Source: Spirochaetaceae bacterium (GTDB lineage: Bacteria; Spirochaetota; Spirochaetia; DSM-27196; SLAA01). From it: 35,783 nucleotides of DNA. The notes under the pieces were generated by a model. It was not told the origin of the DNA. It ran no database searches and saw only the letters and a program-made list of their open reading frames with translations. Positions 8,489 through 17,660 of this stretch are shown here, in pieces. Each line of letters starts with the position of its first letter. The first letter of the stretch is position 1. The translations under genes were made by a program, and so were the position numbers. The stretch is taken from NCBI GenBank assembly GCA_003552185.1, contig PUOW01000184.1, forward strand, positions 1-35,783. The letters run 5' to 3'.

Positions 8489-9160
8489 ATGCACGAGGCT
8501 GTCAGGCTACTGCGGAATCGGGACTATGAAGCCGCGCTCGAGCGACTCCTTTCGCTCGAGCCCGAGGCCGACGACTACCCCGAGCTCTCGTACTACCTGG
8601 GGCTCTGTTATACCCATCTGGGGCGCTACGACGAAGCGCTGTTGTATCTCGAACAGGTCGTCACCTCCGAGATGGGCTTCGCGTACGTGTACCAAGCGCG
8701 CATGATCGTTGGGTATGTATACGCGGTCACCGAGCGGTTTCGGCTTGCCGAGTTTGAGTTCGGCCGTCTCGTCGACGACGGGTACGAATCGGCCAAGGTG
8801 TACGCGGCGCTCGGGTATGTGTTGCACGCCCAGGATAACGTGGCCGGAGCGGTGGCGAATCTTCAGAGGGCGCTGAAGATGGACTCGCAGAACGCCACCG
8901 CCCTGAACTCGCTCGGCTTCGTGATGGCCGAAAACGATATCAAGCTTGATCTCGCCGAGGATTACTGCCGTCGAGCGCTCGCGATCCGCCCGGGCTATCC
9001 GGCTTATCTAGACTCGCTCGGGTGGGTTCAGTACAAGCGTGGTAAAATCGAGGAAGCGCTCGAGGTACTGCGAAAAGCCTTGATCGGTGCGCCCGACAAC
9101 CAAGAGATTCAGCGCCATCTACAAGAAGTAGCCGGCGCGGGCAAACGCGTGCACGGGTGA
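8489..9160 (+). CDS. Tetratricopeptide repeat protein
   Basis: Multiple TPR units, e.g. PELSYYLGLCYTHLGRYDEALLYLEQV, AKVYAALGYVLHAQDNVAGAVANLQRALKMD, PAYLDSLGWVQYKRGKIEEALEVLRKAL. Confidence 0.88.
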   Translation: MHEAVRLLRNRDYEAALERLLSLEPEADDYPELSYYLGLCYTHLGRYDEALLYLEQVVTSEMGFAYVYQARMIVGYVYAVTERFRLAEFEFGRLVDDGYESAKVYAALGYVLHAQDNVAGAVANLQRALKMDSQNATALNSLGFVMAENDIKLDLAEDYCRRALAIRPGYPAYLDSLGWVQYKRGKIEEALEVLRKALIGAPDNQEIQRHLQEVAGAGKRVHG

Positions 9161-9186
9161 ACACGCGGCTTGAGAGAGGAATGCGG

Positions 9187-11268
9187 ATGAGCTCGGCGTA
9201 CAGACTTCGGGCGGCGACCTGGGCGGCCCTTTGGGTTGTGGTGATCGGTTTCCTATCGCCGGTCGCGGCTCCGCATGCGGTTCAGGCACAGGAAAACGTC
9301 ACGATAGACGCCGTAACGGCCGAAGAAGAGTTTCGCTGGGGTGTTCGGGCGTTTAACAACGGGCGGTACAATGAGGCGATCCGGTCGTTCAATCGCGTCC
9401 TCTCGCACGATCCCGAGAACACCGCGGCGCGTAGTTGGCTCGGCAGAGCGTTCTATTTTTCGGGTTTCGAAGACGCCGCGATCGCGGAATGGAACGCTCT
9501 GCTCTCGGCCGGCGACGGCACCGCGCAGCTGCAGACCTGGGTCGAGACGCTCGAGGCGCGCCGAGGACTGGCGTTCGAGTTGGAACCGGCCGAGGATTAC
9601 CTCATAAGCGCCGAGTTTTCCGGTCGTAGCGAAGGGAGGAGTGTGTTTGCGCAACCGGTCTCGGTGCATCCCCGGTCCGACGGCTCGTTTTTTCTCTCGT
9701 CGTACGCCGGGGGCGAGGTGCTGCTGCTGGACGCCAACGGCGCGGTTCGGCGCACCTTGCGTGGGGGGTTGGAAGGCTTCAATAGGCCGTTCGACGTTGT
9801 GGAGCTCGGCGACGGGTCTCTGCTCGTGAGTGAGTTCGGCGCGCATCGGGTCTCCAAGCTCAATCCGGACGGTTCGCGCGTTCGCTCGTTCGGCTCCCGC
9901 GGGCTCGGCGAAGGCGAGATGCTCGGGCCGCAGTATCTCGCGATCGACCGCGACGACAACGTCTACGTGACCGACTGGGGCAATAGACGGGTGCTGAAGT
10001 TCGACGCCGACGGGGAGTTCCTGCTGTCGTTCGGGCGTTCTCGTGGGGCGTTCGGCGGTCTGCGCGCTCCCACCGGAATCGTAGTGCTCGGTGACACGGT
10101 GTACGTGGCCGACGCCGAGCGCGAAGAGCTGGTGCTGTTTGATCTGAGCGGCAATTACCTCGAGACGATCGGCGATATCGGGCTCAATCGGCCCGAAACA
10201 CTGTCGGAGTACGACGAGGGCCGACTACTCATCGCCAATCGTGACGACGTAGTGATTCTTGAGCTCGACACCGTTACCACCGAGCGGCGCTTTCGGCTGG
10301 ATACCGAGATCGGCAAGCTCACCGCGGCGGTTCCCGACGCCAATCGCAACATCGTGCTTGCCGATCAGGCGGCGAACAAGGTAGTGGTGGCGTCGCCGGC
10401 CTCACGACTGTACGCCGGCATTCGTCCGCGTATCGATCGCGTGTACTCCGACGCGTTTCCGGAGGTAATGGTTGAGGTTACGGTGCAGGACCGCCGCGGG
10501 CGCCCGATTCTCGGTCTGCAGGCCGAGAACTTCATCATCACCGAGGACCGCTACTCACCGGCCTCGCGACCGAGCCTCGAGTGGGCCGATGCGGCCGCCG
10601 AGACGGTGGAGGTGGCTATCCTTGCCTCTCGTCGTGCCGAGCTCGAACCGCGACGCGACGAGCTCGGCCGTGCGGCCGAAGCACTTGCCGACGCGGTCTC
10701 GGGCCGCGGGCGGGTGCAGGCGATCGCGGCGGCCGCCGACAGCCCGGTGCTCGAGGCGGAGCCGGGGGCCGGAGCGCTTACGGTGCGAAACGCCGTGCGG
10801 GGCGAGCCGGCGCAGTTCCGCGAGGGCGAGCGCTTCGACCTCGGGGTGCGGTTTGCGGCGTCGCAGCTCGTCGGGGAGCCTCGTAAGCGCAGTCTCGTAT
10901 ACGTAACCGACGGACGGCTCGGCGAGGATGCGTTCAGCACGTACGATCTCATCGAGCTTGCACAGTTTCTTCGTACACACGGAATTCGATTCTATCCGTT
11001 GATGATCGCTCAGCAGGCCCCCGACGAGGAGCTGGCCTACCTCGCGGAGTTCACCGGAGGACGTGTTGTCGGGCACGCGCAGCCGAGGGGGCTATCGCCG
11101 GTAGTCGCCGAGATGCTTGGGGCGCACGACGGGCGCTATCGTCTCCGGTATCGGTCGGCACTAGACAGCGACTTTGGGCGTCGCTACATCCCGCTCGAGC
11201 TCGAGGTAATCCACCTGGAAACCAGCGGCCGCGACGAAGCCGGGTATTTTGCCCCATTGCAGTTCTAA
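9187..11268 (+). CDS. Secreted TPR / NHL-type beta-propeller / VWA-like protein
   Basis: Signal peptide MSSAYRLRAATWAALWVVVIGFLSPVAAPHAVQA; TPR (FNNGRYNEAIRSFNRVL); NHL-like repeats (NRPFDVVELGDGSLLVSEFGAHRVSKLNPDG, LGPQYLAIDRDDNVYVTDWGNRRVLKFDADGEFL); C-terminal VWA-like KRSLVYVTDGR...FYPLMIAQQ. The ORF track start is 9157; GAGAGGA lies upstream of ATG 9187. Confidence 0.8.
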   Translation: MSSAYRLRAATWAALWVVVIGFLSPVAAPHAVQAQENVTIDAVTAEEEFRWGVRAFNNGRYNEAIRSFNRVLSHDPENTAARSWLGRAFYFSGFEDAAIAEWNALLSAGDGTAQLQTWVETLEARRGLAFELEPAEDYLISAEFSGRSEGRSVFAQPVSVHPRSDGSFFLSSYAGGEVLLLDANGAVRRTLRGGLEGFNRPFDVVELGDGSLLVSEFGAHRVSKLNPDGSRVRSFGSRGLGEGEMLGPQYLAIDRDDNVYVTDWGNRRVLKFDADGEFLLSFGRSRGAFGGLRAPTGIVVLGDTVYVADAEREELVLFDLSGNYLETIGDIGLNRPETLSEYDEGRLLIANRDDVVILELDTVTTERRFRLDTEIGKLTAAVPDANRNIVLADQAANKVVVASPASRLYAGIRPRIDRVYSDAFPEVMVEVTVQDRRGRPILGLQAENFIITEDRYSPASRPSLEWADAAAETVEVAILASRRAELEPRRDELGRAAEALADAVSGRGRVQAIAAAADSPVLEAEPGAGALTVRNAVRGEPAQFREGERFDLGVRFAASQLVGEPRKRSLVYVTDGRLGEDAFSTYDLIELAQFLRTHGIRFYPLMIAQQAPDEELAYLAEFTGGRVVGHAQPRGLSPVVAEMLGAHDGRYRLRYRSALDSDFGRRYIPLELEVIHLETSGRDEAGYFAPLQF

Positions 11269-11332
11269 CAGTATATTCTACGCGGAGCGTCGCTTCGCAC
11301 CGGCAAACTCAGTTATCTTATAGGGCGTAATC

Positions 11333-11665
11333 GTGGCCGGAACCGATAATCCTAGTACCGATCATCCTACGATCGACGAGCAGGTTAAACAGCGGCAGGA
11401 GCACGACCTCAAGGTGCCCGATCTCTATCGCGTGTTGCTGCACAACGATCACTACACCACGATGGAGTTTGTGGTAGAGGTGCTGGTCAAGGTGTTTCAC
11501 AAGAGCGTGCTCGACGCAACCGAGATCATGTTGAACGTGCACGAGCGCGGCGCCGGCCAGGCCGGGCAGTATACCTACGATATCGCGCAGACCAAGGTGG
11601 CGGTGGTACACCGCATGGCGAAACAGCGTGAGTATCCGTTGAGATGTACCATAGAGAAGGTTTGA
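11333..11665 (+). CDS. clpS: ATP-dependent Clp protease adaptor ClpS
   Basis: LYRVLLHNDHYTTMEFVVEVLVKVFHKS...MLNVHERGAGQAGQYTYDIAQTKV; located immediately before clpA. Confidence 0.94.
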   Translation: MAGTDNPSTDHPTIDEQVKQRQEHDLKVPDLYRVLLHNDHYTTMEFVVEVLVKVFHKSVLDATEIMLNVHERGAGQAGQYTYDIAQTKVAVVHRMAKQREYPLRCTIEKV

Positions 11666-11669
11666 TACC

Positions 11670-14000
11670 ATGAAGATAAACAAGGAGCTTCAGGCAATAC
11701 TAAACGCCGCTTATCAAGAGGCGAAAGAGCGCAGCCACGAATACCTCACACCGGAACACGTGTTGTACGCCGCGATGCATTTCGAGTCGCCGCGCGAGAT
11801 TGTCGAGGCCTGTGGCGGTACTCCCGATGCAATTCGAGCACAGGTAGACGATCACCTCAGCGAACAGGTGCCGACCGTAGAAGACGGTGAGCCCTTGCAG
11901 TCGCTCGGGTTTCAAAACGTCATCGAACGAGCGGTGTTCCACACCGAGCACTCCTCCAAGGAAGAAGTGGATATCGGCGATATCCTCGTCTCGATATTCG
12001 ACGAAAAAGAGTCGTTTGGGGCCTACTTTCTCAAAACCTCCGGGATCACGAGGCTCAATCTGCTCGAGATCATCTCGCACGGTATCCCGAACGCGGCCGG
12101 CGAGTTCGGCGAAGACGGCGAGCCGGAGACCGAGCCCGATGAAGACGCCGAGGAGGCCGGCGAGCAGGACGGGGCTCGGCGCAAAAAACGCGATCCGCTC
12201 GAGATGTTTACCACCGAGCTCACGCAGGCCGCGCGCGACGGTTCGCTCGAGCCGCTGATCGGCCGAGAGGAGATCCTCGAGCGGACGGTACAGGTGTTGT
12301 GCCGCAGGCTCAAGAACAACCCGATACACCTCGGTGATCCCGGCGTCGGCAAGACCGCAATAACCGAAGGCTTGGCCCAGCGCATCGCCGCCGGTGAGGT
12401 CCCGAAACTCCTGCAGGATTTCGAGATCTACTCGCTCGACATGGGCTCGCTCCTCGCCGGCACACGCTATCGGGGCGATTTCGAGGAGCGCATCAAACAG
12501 GTCGTGAAAGCGCTCGAGCAGAAGAACAACGTCATTCTGTTCATCGACGAGATCCACACCATTGTCGGTGCAGGAGCGGTCTCGGGCGGCGCGATGGACG
12601 CGTCCAATCTGCTCAAGCCGGCGCTCGTGAGCGGGCGCATCCGCTGTATCGGCTCCACAACGCATGAGGAGTACAAGCGCTACTTCGAGAAAGACCGCGC
12701 GCTCTCGAGGAGGTTCCAGAAGATAGAGGTTTCGGAGCCGAGCGAAGACGAATGCTTCGAGATTCTGCAAGGGCTGCGCGCCAAGTACGAAGAGTATCAC
12801 AATGTTCGCTACACCGAAGAGGCGCTGCGCCAAGCGGTGCATCTCTCGGCCGAGTATATCACCGAACGCTACCTGCCCGACAAAGCGATCGACGTTATCG
12901 ACGAGGCCGGTGCCTACACGCGCATGAAAGCCGAGGCCTCAACCGAGGCGTCCGAGACGATAGAGATCAACGACGCGCTGGTCGAGACGGTTGTCTCCAA
13001 GATCGCGAAGGTGCCGGTCAAGAGCGTCACGGTGTCCGAGAAAGACCGCCTGAAGAACCTCGAGCGAGATCTCAAAGAGGTGGTGTACGGTCAAGACGAG
13101 GCGATCAACGCGGTTGTGCAGGCGGTGAAGCGCTCGCGGGCAGGATTTAGAAACGCTCAGAAACCGGTTGCGTCGTTTCTGTTTGTAGGGCCCACCGGCG
13201 TCGGCAAGACCGAGCTCGCTCGCCAACTCGCCGAGACGCTCGGTGTCACGATGCATCGGTTCGATATGAGCGAGTATCAGGAGAAGCACACCGTCTCGCG
13301 TTTGATCGGGTCGCCGCCGGGCTACGTCGGCTACGAGGACGGCGCGCTCTTGACCGACGCGGTGCGCAAGAACCCGCACGCCGTGGTGTTGCTCGACGAG
13401 ATCGAGAAGGCGCATCAGGACATCTACAACATCCTGCTGCAGGTCATGGACTACGCTACGATCACCGACAACACCGGCAAGAAAGCCGATTTCCGAAACG
13501 CCGTGCTGATCATGACCTCGAACGCCGGGGCGCGTGAGATCGGCAAGCCCTTGATCGGGTTTGGTGAACGCGCGATCACCTCCGAGGCGGTCGGCGATGC
13601 GGTAGAGCGTGCGTTCTCGCCGGAGTTCCGCAATCGTCTCGACAAGATCGTGGTGTTCAACAGGCTCGAGATCGAGATTATCGAAGACATCGTGCGGAAA
13701 GAACTCCGTGAGTTCGAAGAGCAGCTCGCCGACAAAGACGTTGCGATCGAGGTGACACCGCGGTGTGTGCGTTGGCTCGCCGAGACCGGCTACTCGCCCG
13801 AGTTCGGTGCGCGCAACATCGCGCGTCTCGTCGAGGAGCGTATCAAGGCGTACTTCGTGGACGCGGTGTTGTTCGGCGATTTTCAGGACGGTGGAAAGGC
13901 GATAATCGATCTCGTCGACGGCGAGGTACAGATCTCGCGAGCCGATGAGGTCGTGGAGTGGAGTCCGGAGAAGCAGGCCGAGCCGCTCGATCACGAGTAA
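11670..14000 (+). CDS. clpA: ATP-dependent Clp protease ATP-binding subunit ClpA
   Basis: N-terminal Clp repeats, two AAA+ modules ([38 protein letters not shown]), sensor/arginine-finger regions, C-terminal Clp D2-small domain. Confidence 0.96.
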   Translation: MKINKELQAILNAAYQEAKERSHEYLTPEHVLYAAMHFESPREIVEACGGTPDAIRAQVDDHLSEQVPTVEDGEPLQSLGFQNVIERAVFHTEHSSKEEVDIGDILVSIFDEKESFGAYFLKTSGITRLNLLEIISHGIPNAAGEFGEDGEPETEPDEDAEEAGEQDGARRKKRDPLEMFTTELTQAARDGSLEPLIGREEILERTVQVLCRRLKNNPIHLGDPGVGKTAITEGLAQRIAAGEVPKLLQDFEIYSLDMGSLLAGTRYRGDFEERIKQVVKALEQKNNVILFIDEIHTIVGAGAVSGGAMDASNLLKPALVSGRIRCIGSTTHEEYKRYFEKDRALSRRFQKIEVSEPSEDECFEILQGLRAKYEEYHNVRYTEEALRQAVHLSAEYITERYLPDKAIDVIDEAGAYTRMKAEASTEASETIEINDALVETVVSKIAKVPVKSVTVSEKDRLKNLERDLKEVVYGQDEAINAVVQAVKRSRAGFRNAQKPVASFLFVGPTGVGKTELARQLAETLGVTMHRFDMSEYQEKHTVSRLIGSPPGYVGYEDGALLTDAVRKNPHAVVLLDEIEKAHQDIYNILLQVMDYATITDNTGKKADFRNAVLIMTSNAGAREIGKPLIGFGERAITSEAVGDAVERAFSPEFRNRLDKIVVFNRLEIEIIEDIVRKELREFEEQLADKDVAIEVTPRCVRWLAETGYSPEFGARNIARLVEERIKAYFVDAVLFGDFQDGGKAIIDLVDGEVQISRADEVVEWSPEKQAEPLDHE

Positions 14001-14012
14001 ACGGGTGCGCGT

Positions 14013-14723
14013 GTGCAGGGCGTAGATCGAGATCGCTACATTCGCTACCGGTTTCCTCCGCTGGAGCAGGCCGGTCCGGAAGGAATCGTCGCGGTCGGAG
14101 GCGATCTCTCGCCGGAAATGCTGCTCTCGGCCTATGCGCAAGGCCTTTTCCCGTGGTTTTCGGAACGCGACCCGATTCTGTGGTGGAGTCCCGACCCGCG
14201 ATTCGTTCTGTTTCCGGCTAATCTGCGCGTGCCGCGTTCGCTGCGGCGCGTCATAAACGCCGGGAGGTTCGAGATCCGGTTCGACAATGCGTTCGATGCG
14301 GTGATAGAGCACTGTCGGACGGTGCCTCGTCCCGGTCAGGACGGAACTTGGATTACCCCCGAGATGCTCGAGGCGTATCGCGAGCTACACCGGCTCGGGT
14401 ACGCTCACTCGGTGGAAGCATACAACCAAGGCCGGCTTGTCGGCGGGCTGTACGGCGTTTCGCTCGGAGCTGCGTTCTTCGGGGAGTCGATGTTTGCACT
14501 CGAAGCCGATGCCTCGAAGGTCGCGTTTGTTACGCTGGTTCGCTACCTCGTGGCCGAGGGATTCGATTTCGTCGACTGCCAGGTCTACACCGGTCATTTA
14601 TCGCAATTCGGGGCGCGCGATGTCGCGCGCTTTGAGTTCAAGCGCCGGCTCGAGAGAGCGCTCGAGAAGCCCACGAGGCGCGGCCGGGAGTTCGGCGCCG
14701 GCGCGCGCGGGGCGCCGCATTAG
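14013..14723 (+). CDS. aat: Leucyl/phenylalanyl-tRNA--protein transferase
   Basis: YRFPPLEQAGPEGIVAVGGDLSPEMLLSAYAQGLFPWFSERDPILWWSPDPRFVLFP...YRELHRLGYAHSVEAYNQGRLVGGLYGVSLGAAFFGESMF. Confidence 0.96.
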   Translation: MQGVDRDRYIRYRFPPLEQAGPEGIVAVGGDLSPEMLLSAYAQGLFPWFSERDPILWWSPDPRFVLFPANLRVPRSLRRVINAGRFEIRFDNAFDAVIEHCRTVPRPGQDGTWITPEMLEAYRELHRLGYAHSVEAYNQGRLVGGLYGVSLGAAFFGESMFALEADASKVAFVTLVRYLVAEGFDFVDCQVYTGHLSQFGARDVARFEFKRRLERALEKPTRRGREFGAGARGAPH

Positions 14724-16399
14724 TACTTGAAGCCGCTGTCTCCAACAAACTCGCGTAGGATCGAGGTCGCGGGGACGTGTTTCTCCGGAATCTCGATGAA
14801 GTTGTGGAGAAACGCCTGCAGACGTGTAGCTTCGTGGTACACCTCGTGATGGGGCTTGACGCCGAGCAAGATCCGGAGCGCGTGCGACTTCAGCACACCG
14901 AGCTCGTAATCGAGCGCTGAGTTGAACGCGACATCGGCGCTGTTCTGGAACGGAAAGATGTTACGGTTTTCCCCGCGCCGCACACTCGGCCACATACGCA
15001 GCGTGTCGAGCGCGGAGTGGCCGCGAAACTGATGGTCGCGGACGAGTCTGCGGATCAAGCGGTTGTCGGTGGTCGAGATGCGCGTGTGGTCGTCGATATT
15101 CAACTGCGTGAGCGCCGAGACGTAGACCCGATACTTCATCTCCCCGGGAATCCGAGGCAATAGCGCGTCGTTGAGCCCGTGGATTCCCTCGAGAATCAAG
15201 ATCTCGTTGTCGTGAAGCCGCAGCCTGCGCTCGGTTATGCGCCGCTTCCCGGTCTTGAAATCGAACTCCGGCACCTGAATCTCACTTCCCTCGAACAGCG
15301 CTACGAGATGTCGGTTCAGCAGCTCCACATCTATCGCGCCGAGCGACTCGAAGTCGTAGTTCCCGTGCTCGTCGAGCGGCGTTTGCTCCCTCGGTACGAA
15401 GTAGTCGTCGAGCGAGATCGGGATCGGGTGCAGGCCGTAGACCCGTAGCTGAATCGCAAGCTTCTTGGCGAAGGTGGTTTTGCCGGAAGAAGAGGGGCCC
15501 GCGATCGTAATCAAGCGCACGCGGGTGTTCTGCGCGGCGATCTGCTCCGCGATCGCATCGATCTTCTTGTTGTGAAGGGCCTCGGCAATCCAGATGAACT
15601 GCTTGATGTTTCCTTCTACGGTGCGACGGTTGAGCCGGCCGGCCGAGCCGATGCCGAGCACCTCGCCCCAGCGCCGGTATTCTTGATAGATAGAAAACAG
15701 AAGCGGATTATCCTCAAAGGGCTGCAACGCGTAGGGTTGCTCCTCCGGGGGATAGCGCAACAAAAACCCGTTTTTGTAGGCGAGCAGTTCAAAACTTCGC
15801 AGCATACCGGTGGCCGGCGCCAGCGGCCCGTGCGCTATATCGAGGTAGTCGCCACAGCGGTATGCGGCAACCTTGGCGTGATTGCGGTGCTCGAGGAGTG
15901 TTGCAGTGTCGGTCATGCCACGAGCCTGGAAATGCTCGAGCGCGTCGCTGTAGCCGATCACGGTGCGCTCGATCGGAAGGTCGGCCTGCACCAAGCGGTG
16001 CATCTCGGCTTCGATGCGCTCGAGCTCGTCTTCACTGATCTGCTCGCGATTTCGGAAGTAGTAGTAATAACCGTCGCCGATCGAGTGGCCGACCACCATA
16101 TGGGCGTCCGGTAGCACGGTGTAGGTCGCGAGCGCGAGCAAGAAGCAGAGGCTTCGACGGTACACCCGCACCCCCTCGGGGGAGTTGAGCGTTACCGGGA
16201 AAACGCGAGACGAAACCTCCAGAGGGTAGCTCAGGCTGGTAAGGTCGTTGTTGACAAGTGCGGCGATTATCGGTGAATCGGAGCTGTCGATGTATCCGCC
16301 GGCCCGGAGTGCTTCACCGGTGCTCGTGCCGACCGCGATCTCCTGCGCGTTGTTGTCGGTTTGGTCTGTGCCGAAATAGAGGGTGATGCTGTTGTCCAT
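14720..16399 (-). CDS. Nucleoside kinase: N-terminal ThrRS-like TGS/SAD region fused to a uridine-kinase-type P-loop kinase
   Basis: N-terminal VVGHSIGDGYYYYF and YRCGDYLDIAHGPLAPATGMLRSFELL resemble the ThrRS N-terminal editing region; C-terminal ITIAGPSSSGKTTFAKKLAIQL...ISLDDYFVPREQTPLDEHGNYDFESLGAID...ILEGIHGLND is uridine-kinase-like. Confidence 0.87.
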   Translation of the reverse strand: MDNSITLYFGTDQTDNNAQEIAVGTSTGEALRAGGYIDSSDSPIIAALVNNDLTSLSYPLEVSSRVFPVTLNSPEGVRVYRRSLCFLLALATYTVLPDAHMVVGHSIGDGYYYYFRNREQISEDELERIEAEMHRLVQADLPIERTVIGYSDALEHFQARGMTDTATLLEHRNHAKVAAYRCGDYLDIAHGPLAPATGMLRSFELLAYKNGFLLRYPPEEQPYALQPFEDNPLLFSIYQEYRRWGEVLGIGSAGRLNRRTVEGNIKQFIWIAEALHNKKIDAIAEQIAAQNTRVRLITIAGPSSSGKTTFAKKLAIQLRVYGLHPIPISLDDYFVPREQTPLDEHGNYDFESLGAIDVELLNRHLVALFEGSEIQVPEFDFKTGKRRITERRLRLHDNEILILEGIHGLNDALLPRIPGEMKYRVYVSALTQLNIDDHTRISTTDNRLIRRLVRDHQFRGHSALDTLRMWPSVRRGENRNIFPFQNSADVAFNSALDYELGVLKSHALRILLGVKPHHEVYHEATRLQAFLHNFIEIPEKHVPATSILREFVGDSGFKY

Positions 16400-16411
16400 A
16401 TTGCTACTCGC

Positions 16412-17590
16412 TTAACCCGTCGTTCGTTGCGAGCGGTGACGGTTGAGTTCCTTGGTTTCCTCGGCGTTGAGCGCGCGAACGATATGATACTCCGAGCTGG
16501 TGGTGGCGACCGTCGGGGGTTCGGAGTAGATTCGCCCGTCGGGACCGGACAGCACGCGTACGTTCGGGGCGCGCGCATCCTCGGTGTTGGTGTCTACCAC
16601 CATACCACGCGCTCCGTTCTCCAGCAGTACGTACGAGCCGATCGGATAGATCGAGACCGTCACCACCAAAGCCCGAAGCACGGTCTCGTCGTAGGCTTTC
16701 CCGCGTTCCTTCAGCAGTTCGAGAATGCTCGCGTGTGCCGGGTAGGCAGGGCGAAACGGTCGGCGCGATGTGAGCGCGGCAAACGATCCGCAGACCGCGA
16801 TCACTTTGGCGTAGACCGAGATCTTCTCCTCGGTGAGTCCCCGGGGATATCCTGTCCCGTCGAGCTTCTCGCGGCACTCGAGCACCGCAAGGCAGACCGG
16901 CATCGGAAATGAGTACTGCTTGAGGATCTTGAACCCAAGGATGGTGTGCGCGGTGATTGCTTTGCGCTCCTGCGCCGTGAGCTCTTTCTGCGACATATAG
17001 AGCTGCGGAGGCAGCCGAACCATTCCGATTTCGTGGAGGAGCGCGGCGGTGCCGAGCTCAATCAGCTTGTGCGTGGGAAGCTTCATGGTATTTCCAACCG
17101 CGATCGCGAGAATGGTGGTTTTCACCGAGTGCTCGACCACGTAGTTCTGCTTGCCGCTTTCCATCTCGGCAAGACGCAGAATGAACTTCCGCCGGCGCCG
17201 AACCGCTTCGATCAAATCCTTGATCTTCTCGGAGACCGCGCGGTTCGGGAGCTCGTTTTTGGAGACGAAGTTGGTGAACAGCTGCTCGGTGTACTCGAGT
17301 ATCTCGTGATAGAAGCTGCGAGTTTCCTGAAGCTGTTCGCGTTCCTTGAGATCGGCCTGATAATTGAGCAGCGGCGCTTCCCCGGCTATCTCGGCCCCGT
17401 TAGGATCCGGGGCCTGCTCGGTGAGATCCCCGTCGGTGAGAACGCTCTTGAAGCCCCATTCACGAATGCGCTCGAGCAACTCCTCCGGCAGCGGAGTTTC
17501 GGGCGACAGCAGGATGTATTTGTCGTCGAGGTACACCGGCTCGGTGAAGTACCGTCCGGGTTCGATGCTCTGTAGCTCAATCTCTTTCAT
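16412..17590 (-). CDS. HD-GYP domain protein with degenerate metal-binding motifs
   Basis: AALLHEIGMVRLPPQLYMSQKELTAQERKAITAHTILGFKIL...LECREKLDGTGYPRGLTEEKISVYAKVIAVCGSFAALTSRRPFRPA aligns to the HD-GYP core. ORF track start is 17614; ATG 17590 has GGGAGA upstream. Confidence 0.85.
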   Translation of the reverse strand: MKEIELQSIEPGRYFTEPVYLDDKYILLSPETPLPEELLERIREWGFKSVLTDGDLTEQAPDPNGAEIAGEAPLLNYQADLKEREQLQETRSFYHEILEYTEQLFTNFVSKNELPNRAVSEKIKDLIEAVRRRRKFILRLAEMESGKQNYVVEHSVKTTILAIAVGNTMKLPTHKLIELGTAALLHEIGMVRLPPQLYMSQKELTAQERKAITAHTILGFKILKQYSFPMPVCLAVLECREKLDGTGYPRGLTEEKISVYAKVIAVCGSFAALTSRRPFRPAYPAHASILELLKERGKAYDETVLRALVVTVSIYPIGSYVLLENGARGMVVDTNTEDARAPNVRVLSGPDGRIYSEPPTVATTSSEYHIVRALNAEETKELNRHRSQRTTG

Positions 17591-17642
17591 CGCGTCTCCC
17601 GTTGCTCCATGCATTCATTTGCTTTACACTGACGATTCTACC

Positions 17643-17648
17643 ATTATA
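17643..17648 (-). promoter_or_regulatory. Candidate minus-strand -10 element (TATAAT) for the HD-GYP operon
   Basis: Minus-strand TTAAAC - 17 nt - TATAAT upstream of the HD-GYP gene. Confidence 0.4.
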
Positions 17649-17660
17649 GGAGAAAACACC

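Noticed and set aside
11700-12842. 380-aa minus-strand ORF antisense to clpA
   Set aside because: Antisense to the conserved AAA+ module; no domain recognised.
12939-14312. 457-aa minus-strand ORF antisense to clpA/aat
   Set aside because: Antisense of a clearly conserved coding region in high-GC DNA. The protein is His/Arg/Asp-rich with no recognisable domain.
17623-17650. Plus-strand TTTACA-N16-TATAGG promoter for the membrane-protein gene
   Set aside because: The -10 would overlap the Shine-Dalgarno and leave an almost leaderless transcript that still carries an SD; the minus-strand TATAAT reading is at least as good.
17364-17660. N-terminal extension of the membrane-protein ORF
   Set aside because: Overlaps the HD-GYP gene on the opposite strand. 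A better start (GTG 17661 with TAGGAG) precedes the TM segment.
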